Positions 8,988-17,693 of a DNA stretch of 64,000 nt are shown here, piece by piece. The stretch spans positions 124,001 through 188,000 of the forward strand of contig NZ_RBIE01000001.1 in the NCBI RefSeq assembly GCF_003633715.1, in the 5' to 3' direction. A model generated the notes under the pieces. The model ran no database searches. It was not told the DNA's origin and saw only the letters and a program-made list of their open reading frames with translations. Position 1 is the stretch's first letter. The number at the start of each line of letters is the position of its first letter. A program made the translations under genes and the position numbers. This DNA is from Thermovibrio guaymasensis. GTDB lineage: Bacteria; Aquificota; Aquificia; Desulfurobacteriales; Desulfurobacteriaceae.

Positions 8988-9257
8988 TTATTTAAGTTTT
9001 ACAATTGTTCCCATTCCCCAAACGTTTATCACTTTGTCTCCGTCTTTGTCCGTTCCTTCTAGAATCTTGATAGTTATGTTCTTCACTCCGTCTGCTTGAA
9101 GTTGCCTCGCCTGCTCTTCAAGCATTGAGACTACTCTCATAACGGGGTCTATCGGGAGCTCCCCGTTAAACCAAGTTTTCTGTTTCTGCTGGGCAAAAGC
9201 GTAGGCAATGTTTACAATCTCGTGGGGCTCGTTTATTTCCCCAAATGATAGAACCAT
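8988..9257 (-). CDS. small protein of unknown function
   Basis: I do not recognise this 89-aa protein. It has no signal peptide or membrane segment. The first half is helical (IVNIAYAFAQQKQKTWF, then MRVVSMLEEQARQLQADG). The second is a beta-like strand pair (NITIKILEGTD, VINVWGMGTIVKL). AGGAGG precedes the ATG. It sits ten bases before mtnP on the same strand. Confidence 0.65.
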   Translation of the reverse strand: MVLSFGEINEPHEIVNIAYAFAQQKQKTWFNGELPIDPVMRVVSMLEEQARQLQADGVKNITIKILEGTDKDGDKVINVWGMGTIVKLK

Positions 9258-9328
9258 ACCATCCTCCTTTATAAAGTTTTGATTTCAAGGATTTTAACAG
9301 AAAGGTTATTTTGATATTAGTTAAGAGA

Positions 9329-9997
9329 CTATAGGTTAAAACTCATTCTGTTTCTTTTTAGTATCTCAATTACCTCCTCATCGCTTGTTTGTGAAAAGTC
9401 GTAGTAGAACTGGCCAACGGCACTGAATTCAACTGGAGCGTAGAGGACAACCAAATCGTCAACTAACTCTTTAAATTCACCCACCTTTTCAGCAGGCATT
9501 ACTGGGACTGCAAGTATTATTCTCCTTGGTTTTTCCTTCCTTAAAGAGGCTATTGCTGCTTTAACGGTGAGTCCTGTTGCTATTCCATCGTCAACTAAGA
9601 TTACGTCCCTACCTTCTTTTGGAACTCTTCCAAAGCCCGAAAGGTACTTTTTCCTTCTCCTCTCTATTTCGGCAATCTCTTCGGCTGCCTTCCTCCTTAT
9701 GTATTCTTCCGTTATTCCGAGCCTTGCTGCAAATTCAGGGGTTATTGTCGGGTTAATTAGGACTGTTCCGTCTTCAGTTACAGCTCCTATCGCAAACTCC
9801 TCGTTAAAGGGAGCTCCTATCTTCCTCGGAATTACAAGATCTATCGGTGCTCCTAACTTTTCTGCAATAGGTTCTGCTACTACGACCCCTCCCCTTGGTA
9901 TTGCAACAACTATAGGGTCAACGAGTTCTCCGTCAAACCTTTTTAAAATTGCCTGAGCAAGGAGCTCCCCGGCCTCCTTTCTGTCCCTGAAAATCAT
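9329..9997 (-). CDS. phosphoribosyltransferase-family protein
   Basis: Type I PRTase fold. The PRPP-binding loop VILVDDGIATGLT is clear at about residues 133-145. The N-terminal half carries VVAIPRGGVVVAEPIA, as in stand-alone proteins annotated as putative phosphoribosyltransferases of unknown substrate. It is the last gene of a four-gene overlapping operon and its ATG overlaps the preceding stop by four bases (ATGA). The partners are unknown, so a role outside nucleotide salvage is possible. Confidence 0.85.
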   Translation of the reverse strand: MIFRDRKEAGELLAQAILKRFDGELVDPIVVAIPRGGVVVAEPIAEKLGAPIDLVIPRKIGAPFNEEFAIGAVTEDGTVLINPTITPEFAARLGITEEYIRRKAAEEIAEIERRRKKYLSGFGRVPKEGRDVILVDDGIATGLTVKAAIASLRKEKPRRIILAVPVMPAEKVGEFKELVDDLVVLYAPVEFSAVGQFYYDFSQTSDEEVIEILKRNRMSFNL

Positions 9998-10689
9998 CTC
10001 AACCTCTCTAAGAACTTTTTAAATATTTCCTCCCTTCCTACCACTACTATATTTTTATACCCGTAGAACTTAAAAACCAACCTTATGTACTCCGTTCCAA
10101 TTTGACCGTCTAGTCCGCTGCAACAGGGGATTACTTCCTTCTCCCCTCTGCACTCTTTAGGGAGTGAATTTAAAAAGTGGAGTTTTTTCCCTTTTTTACT
10201 CTTCTTTGTTAAAGGGTCTCTCCACTGCCTTACCATGTTGGCCTTACACTCGTGGAGTTCCAGAGTTCCTTTTCCGGAGAATGAAACGTCGATTTCCTTG
10301 TCTGATAACTTCTTATTTCCTTTAAAGACTTTACACTGATTGACTCTCCTGTACTTTCCTTTGAACGTAAAGGGTCCCAATTTTGATATTAAAATCTCAA
10401 GGAAGTTTCCCCTCTGTTTATCGCTCCTTTTAACGAAGAACTCATTTAAGATATGGAGTAACTTTCCCGCTTTACTGTAGCTTAGTAAACCCAGTTCAAG
10501 GATATCCTTAACTGCCAAGAAAACCCTTTCTGCCTTTACCCTTTCTGAGTCTGTGGGCCTGAAGCTGTTTACTACCTCTAGAATTAGCCTGAACGCCTCT
10601 GGGTTTTCCTTTAAGAACTTTAAGAGTAGCTCAATTTCCCTACTCTCTAGTGAAGAGAGTTTCTTTCCTTTTCTACAGCTACAGCTCAA
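9994..10689 (-). CDS. unknown protein with a PD-(D/E)XK-like nuclease motif
   Basis: No family is recognised. After a helical N-terminal half, the C-terminal half has the pattern KEIDVSF, six residues, LELHECKAN. This is an Asp at the start of one strand and E-C-K on the next, the arrangement of PD-(D/E)XK nucleases. Cys pairs occur at the N-terminus (SCSCRKGK) and near the C-terminus (IPCCSG). It starts at TTG with GGAAGG upstream, overlaps the upstream ORF by 11 bases, and is coupled to the PRTase gene. Nuclease activity is inferred only from motif spacing. Confidence 0.6.
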   Translation of the reverse strand: MSCSCRKGKKLSSLESREIELLLKFLKENPEAFRLILEVVNSFRPTDSERVKAERVFLAVKDILELGLLSYSKAGKLLHILNEFFVKRSDKQRGNFLEILISKLGPFTFKGKYRRVNQCKVFKGNKKLSDKEIDVSFSGKGTLELHECKANMVRQWRDPLTKKSKKGKKLHFLNSLPKECRGEKEVIPCCSGLDGQIGTEYIRLVFKFYGYKNIVVVGREEIFKKFLERLR

Positions 10690-11029
10690 CTTCTACCTTC
10701 CTTAAGGTGATTCCGGCCCTCAGGAGGTAAACTGGAAGGAATGTTAAGAGTTCCTGCTTCCTCCTCTCCTCCACCTTCTTAACTGCACTTTTCTTTCTCC
10801 TTAAAGGGGCTTTTACTTGGCTGACGTTAACAAACCTGAAGTTTGCTAGTTGAAACTTTTCCTCAATTACTGAGCCTGAAAACTCAACCACAACTTCAAT
10901 TAAACCTTCTCCTTTCTTCTCAACTTCACTTGCAACCTTTAAGAAGAGTTCTCCATCCTTAACTTCTTTACAGGCAGAAGGGTCGGTAAATATTTCCTGA
11001 AGTATCCACCTTGAGGAGAGTTCAACCAT
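10679..11029 (-). CDS. unknown small protein, operon member
   Basis: 116 aa without a signal peptide or membrane helix. The middle is beta-like (GLIEVVVEFSGSVIEEKF, ANFRFVNVSQV). It is followed by a basic helix (RRKKSAVKKVEERRKQE), a possible nucleic-acid contact. ATG is preceded by GAGG, and the gene overlaps the ORF upstream by 8 bases and the nuclease-like ORF downstream by 11. No function assigned. Confidence 0.6.
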   Translation of the reverse strand: MVELSSRWILQEIFTDPSACKEVKDGELFLKVASEVEKKGEGLIEVVVEFSGSVIEEKFQLANFRFVNVSQVKAPLRRKKSAVKKVEERRKQELLTFLPVYLLRAGITLRKVEVEL

Positions 11030-11408
11030 AGTTATCCTCTAGGATTTTTATTACTTTGTTTAAGTAGTCAATTGAAGAAGTAATCCAAACTTTAATTTCA
11101 ATCTCCCTTTCACTTCCAGAGTTTAAAGCCCAGTCAAGCCTTTGAAATATCCTATAGAATACGTTGTATATCACTTTCCTTGCTTCAAGGGGGTAGCTAT
11201 CAAATTTCTTGAACTTTTTCTCTATTTTCTTTAACTCTTTCCATCCTTTCCTCTTCATGACCTCTTTTAGAGCTCTGTTTGTGGTCCTCTTTTGAAGAAG
11301 TGAATTAACAGTCTCTTTTAACTTCTCCTCAAAGAGGGAGAACTGCTGGGAAGGCTTAAGGGTGTAGAGGGGCGGAAAACTCCTTCTCTCCTGCTTTACC
11401 TTTACCAT
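11022..11408 (-). CDS. unknown basic helical protein, first gene of operon
   Basis: 128 aa, strongly basic, predicted helical throughout (TVNSLLQKRTTNRALKEVMK, KKIEKKFKKF). It opens the overlapping operon that ends with the PRTase. The ATG has no Shine-Dalgarno and lies 17 bases from the divergent pgeF start, so the transcript may be leaderless. No family recognised. Confidence 0.6.
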   Translation of the reverse strand: MVKVKQERRSFPPLYTLKPSQQFSLFEEKLKETVNSLLQKRTTNRALKEVMKRKGWKELKKIEKKFKKFDSYPLEARKVIYNVFYRIFQRLDWALNSGSEREIEIKVWITSSIDYLNKVIKILEDNYG

Positions 11409-11425
11409 GTTAAAATTCTACCATT
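11409..11425. promoter_or_regulatory. 17-base divergent promoter region
   Basis: The whole gap between two divergent ATGs is 17 bases. The plus strand reads TAAAAT ending about ten bases before the pgeF ATG. The minus strand reads TAGAAT about six bases before the other ATG. Neither ATG has a ribosome site, which points to overlapping -10 boxes and leaderless transcripts. Confidence 0.35.
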
Positions 11426-12028
11426 ATGAACTACGAACTGTTTATTTCAAAGAAGCCAATTGACGGAAGGGACGTTAAAGAGATTAAAGGGTTCCCCGTA
11501 ATTACTCCGGTTCAGGTTCACGGAGCGGAGGTAGTTTTTGTAGGGAAAAGGACGACTAAAGTCCCCCGGGCAGACGCTCTAATAACGGACAATAGGGAAA
11601 TCTGGATAGGGGTTCTCACCGCCGATTGCCTCCCGATTTTCCTCATAGGTGACGGAGCCGTTGGAGTGGTCCATGCAGGATGGAGGGGAACTTTAAAAGG
11701 TATAGCTTTTAATGCCGTTTCTTACATGGAGAGGTTCACAAGAGTAAGGAAAGCAATACTTGGGGTTGGCATTTGCGATAGGTGTTACGAAGTAGGTTCT
11801 GACGTGAAGAAGCTCTTTAACAAAGAGTATGAGGCCTGTTTTAGGGATATAGGAGGAGGGAAGTACCTCTTTAATTTGAGGTTGGCTAACGAGATTCAGC
11901 TTAAGGCTGCAGGTGTTGAAGTTATTGAAGACCTTGAGATATGCCCTTACTGTCAAAACGACCTTTACTACTCTTACAGAAAGGAAAAGACGGATAAACG
12001 AACACTTTCTGCAGTAAGGCTTCTGTAG
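11426..12028 (+). CDS. pgeF: peptidoglycan editing factor PgeF / laccase-domain protein
   Basis: YfiH/LACC1-family copper- or zinc-binding protein, described as purine nucleoside phosphorylase, polyphenol oxidase or peptidoglycan-editing enzyme. The metal ligands are visible: His in PVQVHGAEV, Cys in TADCLPIFL and His in VGVVHAGWRGT. The closing CPYCQNDLYYSYRKEKTDKR is typical. At 200 aa it is slightly short for the family (about 240). Its stop overlaps the dprA start by one base (TAGTG). Confidence 0.9.
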   Translation: MNYELFISKKPIDGRDVKEIKGFPVITPVQVHGAEVVFVGKRTTKVPRADALITDNREIWIGVLTADCLPIFLIGDGAVGVVHAGWRGTLKGIAFNAVSYMERFTRVRKAILGVGICDRCYEVGSDVKKLFNKEYEACFRDIGGGKYLFNLRLANEIQLKAAGVEVIEDLEICPYCQNDLYYSYRKEKTDKRTLSAVRLL

Positions 12029-13023
12029 TGGAAAGGATTTTAGCTTTAGTCCTTCATTTAAAGAAAGGTTACGGCTTTAAAAAGTTTCAGAAACTAAAAG
12101 AGAATTACGGTTCCCTTGAGGAAGCTGTAAGGGAAGGAGCTCTAAACCTTGACCTTTCTACTGCTGAAAGGGAGATTGAGGAGGCAAGTAAGAAGGGCTT
12201 TAGGATAGTAACTATAGTTGGTGAGGATTATCCCCAGTCCTTTTTCATGGCTCCTCAACCTCCCCTTGCCTTTTACCTGTGGGGAAATTTTCTCCCCTTT
12301 CCAAAAGTTGCCGTTATAGGTTCAAGGAGGTGTTCAGACTACGGAAGGAGAACTGCCTTTAGACTCGGTAAGTTCCTGTCGGAGCGTGAAATTTCAGTTG
12401 TTAGCGGTCTTGCCCTTGGGATAGATTCGGCCGCCCACAGGGGAGCTCTTAAAGGTAAGGGTAAGACGATTGCAGTTTTGGGAAGTTCTCTTGACTGTCT
12501 CTACCCTTCTTCAAACAGGAGGCTTGCTGAGGAGATTGTTGAGAGTGGAGGAGGAATAATTTCAGAGTTTCCTCTAGGTACTAGGGCAAAGAGGGAGTTT
12601 TTCCCAAGGAGAAACAGACTTATTGCTGCCCTATCTGAAGCTGTCGTTGTGGTTGAGGCAAGGGAGAGGAGCGGAACTTTTATAACGGTAAACTACGCCC
12701 TTGAAATGGGAAAGGAGATTTTTGCTGTTCCGGGAAACATTGATTCCCCTTTTAGCAGGGGAGCAAACAGGCTTATTATGGAGGGAGCAACTCCCTTGGT
12801 AGATTTTGAGGAGTTCTTATCGTTCCTTCCTTTAAAAGAGGTTAAAAAGAGCGGGCCAAGAGAATTTGAACAAATTTACTCCCTTTTAAAGGAAGCTCCT
12901 CTAACGGCAGACGAGATTGCCTACATGATTAGTGAGGATATTGGCTTTGTTTCAAGGGCCCTTTCACAATTGGAGATTTCAGGGTACGTTAAGAGAGAGG
13001 GAGCAAAGTGGGTAGCCCTTTAG
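12028..13023 (+). CDS. dprA: DNA-processing protein DprA
   Basis: Loads RecA on incoming single-stranded DNA during natural transformation. The Rossmann-like DprA core has GSRRCSDYGRRTA, SGLALGIDSAAHRGAL, LGSSLDCLYP and FPRRNRLIAALSEAVVVVEA. The C-terminal 60 residues form a winged-helix domain (APLTADEIAYMI, VSRALSQLEISGYV). It begins at GTG overlapping the pgeF stop and overlaps the methyltransferase gene by 16 bases, so the three are cotranslated. Confidence 0.95.
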   Translation: MERILALVLHLKKGYGFKKFQKLKENYGSLEEAVREGALNLDLSTAEREIEEASKKGFRIVTIVGEDYPQSFFMAPQPPLAFYLWGNFLPFPKVAVIGSRRCSDYGRRTAFRLGKFLSEREISVVSGLALGIDSAAHRGALKGKGKTIAVLGSSLDCLYPSSNRRLAEEIVESGGGIISEFPLGTRAKREFFPRRNRLIAALSEAVVVVEARERSGTFITVNYALEMGKEIFAVPGNIDSPFSRGANRLIMEGATPLVDFEEFLSFLPLKEVKKSGPREFEQIYSLLKEAPLTADEIAYMISEDIGFVSRALSQLEISGYVKREGAKWVAL

Positions 13024-13958
13024 AGTTTATCCTTTCTGAGGTAAAGGAGAAAGGAGGAATTCCCTTTGATAGGTTTGTAGAGATTTGCCTCTACCACAAA
13101 GAGTTTGGATACTACACCTCAAAGAGGTTATCCAATCTGCCGGGAGAGGACTTCTTCACGGCCCCGGAGCTCTCTCCCCTCTTTGGGAAAGTAGTTGCTG
13201 AGTTCTTAAAGAGGAAGGTTGAAGAGTTCTCCCTTCCCCCAGTCATAGTTGAGATAGGAGGAGGTAAAGGCTTTTTAGCAAAGGATTTAATTGGGGAAAT
13301 AGAGCCTGAAGAGTACTTCTTCGTTGAAAGGAGAGAGCCTCCAATCTGGCTTAAGGGGAAAGTAAAGTGGTTCAGTGAGGTAAGCCAGCTTCCCGAATTT
13401 GAAGGTGTAGTTGTTTCTAACGAGCTCTTTGATTCCTTTCCCTTTAAGAGGGTAATTAAAAAAGAAGGGGAGCTCTTTGAAATTTTCATATTAGAAAAGG
13501 GCGGAAGTTTAGTTGAAGAGTACCGCCCGTTTAGAGGTTCCCTTCCCTGCGAACCTAAGGAAAACTGTGAGTATCCCCTCTTTATAGGCTGGGAGGAGTT
13601 TTTAAAAGATATTTCAGGAAAGCTAAAAAGGGGACTCTTTCTAACCTTTGACTATGGAGGAGAGTGTAGAGAGATTTCCTCAAAGAGGAGTTTTAGAGCT
13701 TATAAAGATGGGAAACTCTGGGAAGATTACTTATCAGAGCCAGGAAGCGTTGATTTAACTGCTGATGTTGACTTTACGAGGCTGAAGGAACTTTTAAAGA
13801 GAGAAGGTTTTGAAGAGATGCTCTATCAGCCCCAGAGCTCCTTTTTACTTGAAAACGGCATAGAGAAGTTCGCAACTCCTTCCCAGATTCCCCAGATTTT
13901 AACTTTGCTCGTTGAAATGGGCAGACGCTTCAAGGTTTTGGGATGCTTTAAACCCTAA
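13008..13958 (+). CDS. SAM-dependent methyltransferase, MidA/NDUFAF7 family
   Basis: COG1565-type protein arginine methyltransferase relative (NDUFAF7 methylates a complex I subunit; the bacterial substrate is unknown). It has the family opener GGIPFDRFVEICLYH, then GYYT, then TAPELSPLFG. The SAM loop is VIVEIGGGKGFLAKDL, followed by VVSNELFDSFPF and LTFDYGG. GTG start inside the dprA end. 316 aa is slightly shorter than the usual 350-390. Confidence 0.85.
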   Translation: MGSPLEFILSEVKEKGGIPFDRFVEICLYHKEFGYYTSKRLSNLPGEDFFTAPELSPLFGKVVAEFLKRKVEEFSLPPVIVEIGGGKGFLAKDLIGEIEPEEYFFVERREPPIWLKGKVKWFSEVSQLPEFEGVVVSNELFDSFPFKRVIKKEGELFEIFILEKGGSLVEEYRPFRGSLPCEPKENCEYPLFIGWEEFLKDISGKLKRGLFLTFDYGGECREISSKRSFRAYKDGKLWEDYLSEPGSVDLTADVDFTRLKELLKREGFEEMLYQPQSSFLLENGIEKFATPSQIPQILTLLVEMGRRFKVLGCFKP

Positions 13959-14000
13959 AAGGAAAGGTAAAAACAATTTTTAGGCCAAGAAGGGGGTAAC

Positions 14001-14106
14001 AGTCACACATCTTAATTAAGAACTTTATGAAATTCCAATGTAGATGGCTTAGAAATAAGAAATACAAGCTTTTGAAAGGTGCGATTAAGAAATTTGATGT
14101 GTGACT
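14001..14106. repeat. 106-base element bounded by 11-base inverted repeats
   Basis: AGTCACACATC (14001-14011) and its exact reverse complement GATGTGTGACT (14096-14106) bracket an A/T-rich non-coding segment that also contains the palindrome CTTAATTAAG (14011-14020). It fills the gap between two convergent genes. It may be a MITE-like insertion or a long terminator-like hairpin. No flanking target duplication is seen. Confidence 0.5.
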
Positions 14107-14116
14107 AGCTGAAATT

Positions 14117-15148
14117 TCACTTGTTTAAATTTGAAATTACGAAAGTGCCGTTTTCGGTTATTAAGCAGTCATCCTCTATCCTCACTCCTCCAATTTCGGG
14201 AATGTAAACACCAGGCTCAACTGTTACAACGTTTCCTTCTTTTAGAATTTCTGTAGAGCGTTTTGAGAGTGTCGGGGCTTCGTGAACTTCTACTCCTATT
14301 CCGTGGCCTAAGGAGTGGGTAAAGAACTCACCGTAGCCTTTGTTTTCTAAAAACTTCCTTATTTTTAAATCAACTTCTGCACAGCTTTTTCCGGCTCTAA
14401 GCTCTTCTATCCCGAGTTTTTGAGCTTCCAAAACTGCATCGTAAATCTTCCTCGCCTCTGAGCTTACGTTTCCGATTAAGAAAGTCCTCGTTATGTCTGA
14501 AACGTAGCCGCTATAGACTGTTCCAAAGTCAACTATAACTATGTCTCCGTCCTTTATTTCTCTGTTGCCTGTTTCCCAGTGGGGAACTGCAGAGTTCCTT
14601 CCCGAGGCGACAATCGTCGGGAAGGCCTCTCCATTTCCTCCAAACTTGAAGAAAGCATCAATGAGGGCTCTCCTAAACTCTATTTCTGTTGTTCCCGGCT
14701 TTAGTAGGTGAAGGACGCTCTTTAAAGAGAGCTCTGCAATCTGAACGGCCCTCGTTATGAGGGAAATTTCCCTATCATCCTTTACAGCCCTAAACTCATC
14801 TAGGAAACCTTCACAGTCAATAAGGTTAAACCTTTTCTCAAGCTCTTTGTAAGTCTTTGCCTTTAACCTTGATGGGTCAACGATGAGTTTTTCGGCCTTA
14901 ATTCCTTTCAGGAATTCTAGTAGTTCCTCCCAGCCTTTCCAGAGGATTACTTTAAAGTCTTTAAGCTCCTTAGCCCTTTCAATGTACCTTCCATCCGTTA
15001 TTAAGAAGTTCCCCTTCTGGCCAACTAGAGTAATTCCAAAAGTTGACGAAAAGCTTGATAGGTAAAACCTCTCTGCTGCGTCAAAGGTGATGTAAAAATC
15101 TCCACCTAGGCTTTCTACTTTCTCTGAAATTTTCTCTAGCTTTCCCAA
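14117..15148 (-). CDS. pepQ: Xaa-Pro aminopeptidase (M24B)
   Basis: Dinuclear-metal peptidase that cleaves X-Pro bonds. It has an N-terminal creatinase-like domain to about residue 120, then the pita-bread catalytic domain. Metal ligands are visible in IVDFGTVYSGYVSDITRTF (two Asp), HSLGHGIGVEVHEAP (His), TVEPGVYIPEIGGVRIEDD (two Glu). Starts at TTG with AAGGAG six bases upstream. Last gene of the hslV-hslU-pepQ run. The symbol is approximate; pepP-like naming is equally possible. Confidence 0.92.
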   Translation of the reverse strand: MGKLEKISEKVESLGGDFYITFDAAERFYLSSFSSTFGITLVGQKGNFLITDGRYIERAKELKDFKVILWKGWEELLEFLKGIKAEKLIVDPSRLKAKTYKELEKRFNLIDCEGFLDEFRAVKDDREISLITRAVQIAELSLKSVLHLLKPGTTEIEFRRALIDAFFKFGGNGEAFPTIVASGRNSAVPHWETGNREIKDGDIVIVDFGTVYSGYVSDITRTFLIGNVSSEARKIYDAVLEAQKLGIEELRAGKSCAEVDLKIRKFLENKGYGEFFTHSLGHGIGVEVHEAPTLSKRSTEILKEGNVVTVEPGVYIPEIGGVRIEDDCLITENGTFVISNLNK

Positions 15149-15158
15149 GGGAAACTCC

Positions 15159-16583
15159 TTAAAGGATGTATTTGGTTAAATCTTCATCCTCAATTACTCT
15201 GCTAAGTTTTTCCCTTACGTATTCCCTGTCTATTACAACCTTTTGACCTTTCATCTCAGGGGCGTTGAAAGAAATCTCTTCAAGGAGCTTCTCCATTACT
15301 GTATGGAGTCTCCTTGCCCCTATGTTTTCGGCCTTTGTGTTTGCCTCTTCTGCAATCCTTGCGATTTCCTCTATTCCGTCAGGAGTAAACTCTATCTCAA
15401 CTCCTTCGGTTTCAAGGAGGGCTTTGTATTGCTTTGTTAAAGCGTTCTTAGGCTCTGTAAGTATCCTTACAAAGTCCTCTTTAGTTAAAGGTTTAAGTTC
15501 AACCCTTATTGGGAATCTACCTTGGAGCTCTGGAAGTAAGTCTGAGGGTTTTGCTATGTGGAAGGCCCCTGCGGCTATAAAGAGGATGTGGTCGGTTCTT
15601 ACAAGTCCGTACTTTGTTGAAACTTTACTTCCCTCAACTATTGGAAGGAGGTCTCTCTGAACACCTTCCCTTGAAACGTCCGGTCCTCTTCCTCCGCTCC
15701 TTGCAGCTACCTTGTCAATCTCGTCAATAAAGACTATCCCCTGATTTTCAACTCTATCAATTGCTTCCCTTATTACTTCATCCATATCTATAAGCTTTTG
15801 AGCTTCCTCTTGAGTCAAGTACTTCAGGGCTTCTTTAACTTTCATCTTCCTTGGCTTTTTAGGTTTTGGAAGAATTGATGAGAGCATCTCCTGAATGTTC
15901 TCAACTCCCGGCCCAAGGCCTATTACGTTTATACCCGGCTTTTCAACGGTTACGGCTATCTCAACTATTTCATCGTCAAGTTCTCCCTCTTTTAGAAGTT
16001 TCTTAATTCTGTTCCTTTCGTCTTTTACTCTGGAGAGTTCCCTTTCAGTACTAGGTTCGGCCTTTGGAGAGGGGAGGAAAACGTCAAATAGGTTCTGGAT
16101 TGACTGCTGGGGAGTTTGTGGTTCAGGAACCATTATCTCTGCTAGTCTATCGTAAGCTAGCTCCCTAGCCCTCTCCTCAACTTCCTTTATCTTTTCCTCT
16201 TTAACCATATTTACTGCTATCTCTACAAGGTCCCTTATTATTGATTCAACGTCCCTTCCGACGTACCCGACCTCTGTAAACTTCGTTGCCTCTACTTTTA
16301 TGAAGGGAGCTCTAACTAACTTTGCAAGCCTTCTTGCTATTTCAGTCTTTCCTACTCCGGTAGGTCCAATCATTATTATGTTCTTTGGAGCGACTTCATC
16401 CCTCATATCCTCTGGGAGCCTCTGTCTCCTCCACCTGTTCCTGAGGGCAACTGCAACTGCCTTTTTAGCCTCTTTTTGGCCGACTATGTATTTATCAAGT
16501 TCGGAAACTATCTCTTTCGGGGTAAGGAATTTCTCCTCCTTACGTTCTTCCGGCTGTGAACTTCCGAAGAGTTTTTTAAACAT
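15159..16583 (-). CDS. hslU: HslU ATPase of the HslUV protease
   Basis: AAA+ unfoldase that feeds substrates to HslV. It begins with [21 protein letters not shown]. Walker A is GPTGVGKTE, the pore motif is [15 protein letters not shown], Walker B is [11 protein letters not shown], and sensor/arginine residues are in [12 protein letters not shown] and [15 protein letters not shown]. The intermediate domain spans about residues 110-240. It ends in the hydrophobic tail YIL, which docks in HslV pockets. 474 aa, typical. Confidence 0.97.
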   Translation of the reverse strand: MFKKLFGSSQPEERKEEKFLTPKEIVSELDKYIVGQKEAKKAVAVALRNRWRRQRLPEDMRDEVAPKNIIMIGPTGVGKTEIARRLAKLVRAPFIKVEATKFTEVGYVGRDVESIIRDLVEIAVNMVKEEKIKEVEERARELAYDRLAEIMVPEPQTPQQSIQNLFDVFLPSPKAEPSTERELSRVKDERNRIKKLLKEGELDDEIVEIAVTVEKPGINVIGLGPGVENIQEMLSSILPKPKKPRKMKVKEALKYLTQEEAQKLIDMDEVIREAIDRVENQGIVFIDEIDKVAARSGGRGPDVSREGVQRDLLPIVEGSKVSTKYGLVRTDHILFIAAGAFHIAKPSDLLPELQGRFPIRVELKPLTKEDFVRILTEPKNALTKQYKALLETEGVEIEFTPDGIEEIARIAEEANTKAENIGARRLHTVMEKLLEEISFNAPEMKGQKVVIDREYVREKLSRVIEDEDLTKYIL

Positions 16584-16591
16584 CCAACCTC

Positions 16592-17125
16592 CTACTCAAG
16601 GACTTCAACAGTTATGTTTGTGTTTGTGTAGATGCAGATTGTTCCGGCAATCTCTAGGGCTTTCCTTGCTATCTCCTCTGCCGGTAGTTGGGTGTTCTCG
16701 TAGAGAGCTCTAGCTGCTGCTTGGGCGTAAGCTCCGCCTGAACCTATTGCCATAACCGGAATGTCTGGCTCTATCACGTCTCCGTTTCCGGAAATTAAGA
16801 GAATCTTTGTCTTATCTGCAACTAAGAGCATAGCTTCAAGGCGCCTTAAAACCCTGTCTGTTCTCCAGTCTTTTGCAAGTTCAACTGCCGACTTTAAGAG
16901 GTTTCCTCCAAAGGTCTGGAGTTTGTCCTCAAACCTCTCTAAGAGAGCAAAGGCGTCTGCAACAGAGCCTGCAAAACCGGCTAAAACCTTTCCTCCGTAT
17001 ATCTTTCTAACTTTTCTCGCTCCGTTTTTAAAAACGGTATTTCCCAAAGTTACCTGTCCATCTCCAGCCATTGCAACTTTGCCGTCCCTCAAAACGGCAC
17101 ATATCGTAGTTCCGTGGAAATCCAT
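16592..17125 (-). CDS. hslV: HslV peptidase subunit
   Basis: Threonine peptidase of the HslUV complex. The reading frame is open further upstream, but the ATG at 17125 gives [11 protein letters not shown], in which Thr6 after the short propeptide is the expected N-terminal nucleophile. [32 protein letters not shown] and the [17 protein letters not shown] segment match the family. 177 aa. The start overlaps the upstream membrane-protein stop by one base (TAATG). Confidence 0.96.
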   Translation of the reverse strand: MDFHGTTICAVLRDGKVAMAGDGQVTLGNTVFKNGARKVRKIYGGKVLAGFAGSVADAFALLERFEDKLQTFGGNLLKSAVELAKDWRTDRVLRRLEAMLLVADKTKILLISGNGDVIEPDIPVMAIGSGGAYAQAAARALYENTQLPAEEIARKALEIAGTICIYTNTNITVEVLE

Positions 17126-17376
17126 TATTCCTCCATAACTGCTTGAGCTCTTCTTAGCCTTGCTCCAATGAACTGACCGAGAACTGCTACAAGGATTAAT
17201 AGCGGAGCAAACTTCCACTCAATTCCAAGTCCTATTCTCATTGCAATAATAAATGGTATTGGAAAGTGAACGTATAAAAACCATAAAGGTGAAAACTTCC
17301 TTACACCTTCCCTTAACCAGCCAAAAGGGATGTTCATTAGAAGAGTTACTAAAATAACGAACAAAAGTTTCTCCAT
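17125..17376 (-). CDS. small membrane protein of unknown function
   Basis: 83 aa with about three hydrophobic segments (residues 4-18, 30-46, 56-70) and a basic C-terminal patch (RLRRAQ). A GGAGG site precedes the ATG. It is translationally coupled to hslV, so it likely shares the protease operon promoter. No family recognised. Confidence 0.75.
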   Translation of the reverse strand: MEKLLFVILVTLLMNIPFGWLREGVRKFSPLWFLYVHFPIPFIIAMRIGLGIEWKFAPLLILVAVLGQFIGARLRRAQAVMEE

Positions 17377-17438
17377 AAAGGACCTCCTGGAGGGGGTTGA
17401 TAGATAATTTAGTGATTCCTAACTGGAGGTGCAAAGGA

Positions 17439-17525
17439 TGGTGCCCGGGGCGGGAATCGAACCCGCACGGCCTTGCGGCCCCGGGATTTTAAGTCCCGTG
17501 CGTCTGCCAATTCCGCCACCCGGGC
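17439..17525 (-). tRNA. tRNA-Leu (anticodon TAA)
   Basis: 87 bases including encoded CCA. The acceptor GCCCGGG pairs with CCCGGGC, the anticodon arm is CGGGACTTAAAATCCCG, the T arm contains GGTTCGATTCC, and there is a long class II variable arm (GGCCGCAAGGCC). Confidence 0.97.
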
Positions 17526-17559
17526 TTCTGGGGAAATTTAAGGGAGGGGAATAAAAAAA

Positions 17560-17636
<77 letters not shown>

Positions 17637-17658
17637 CTGCACTGGGAAATATAGGGAA

Positions 17659-17688
17659 GGAAGGGGGACTTGTCAACTTCCCCCTTCC
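17659..17688 (-). terminator. hairpin after the MscS-type gene
   Basis: GGAAGGGGGA (17659-17668) pairs perfectly with TCCCCCTTCC (17679-17688) around a ten-base loop, six bases past the stop of the MscS-type gene. The U-tract is weak. It separates that gene from the tRNA pair. Confidence 0.6.
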
Positions 17689-17693
17689 AGAAA

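Noticed and set aside
16300-16713. 137-aa plus-strand ORF across hslU/hslV
   Set aside because: Antisense shadow of conserved hslUV; Ser/Phe-rich composition typical of such shadows.
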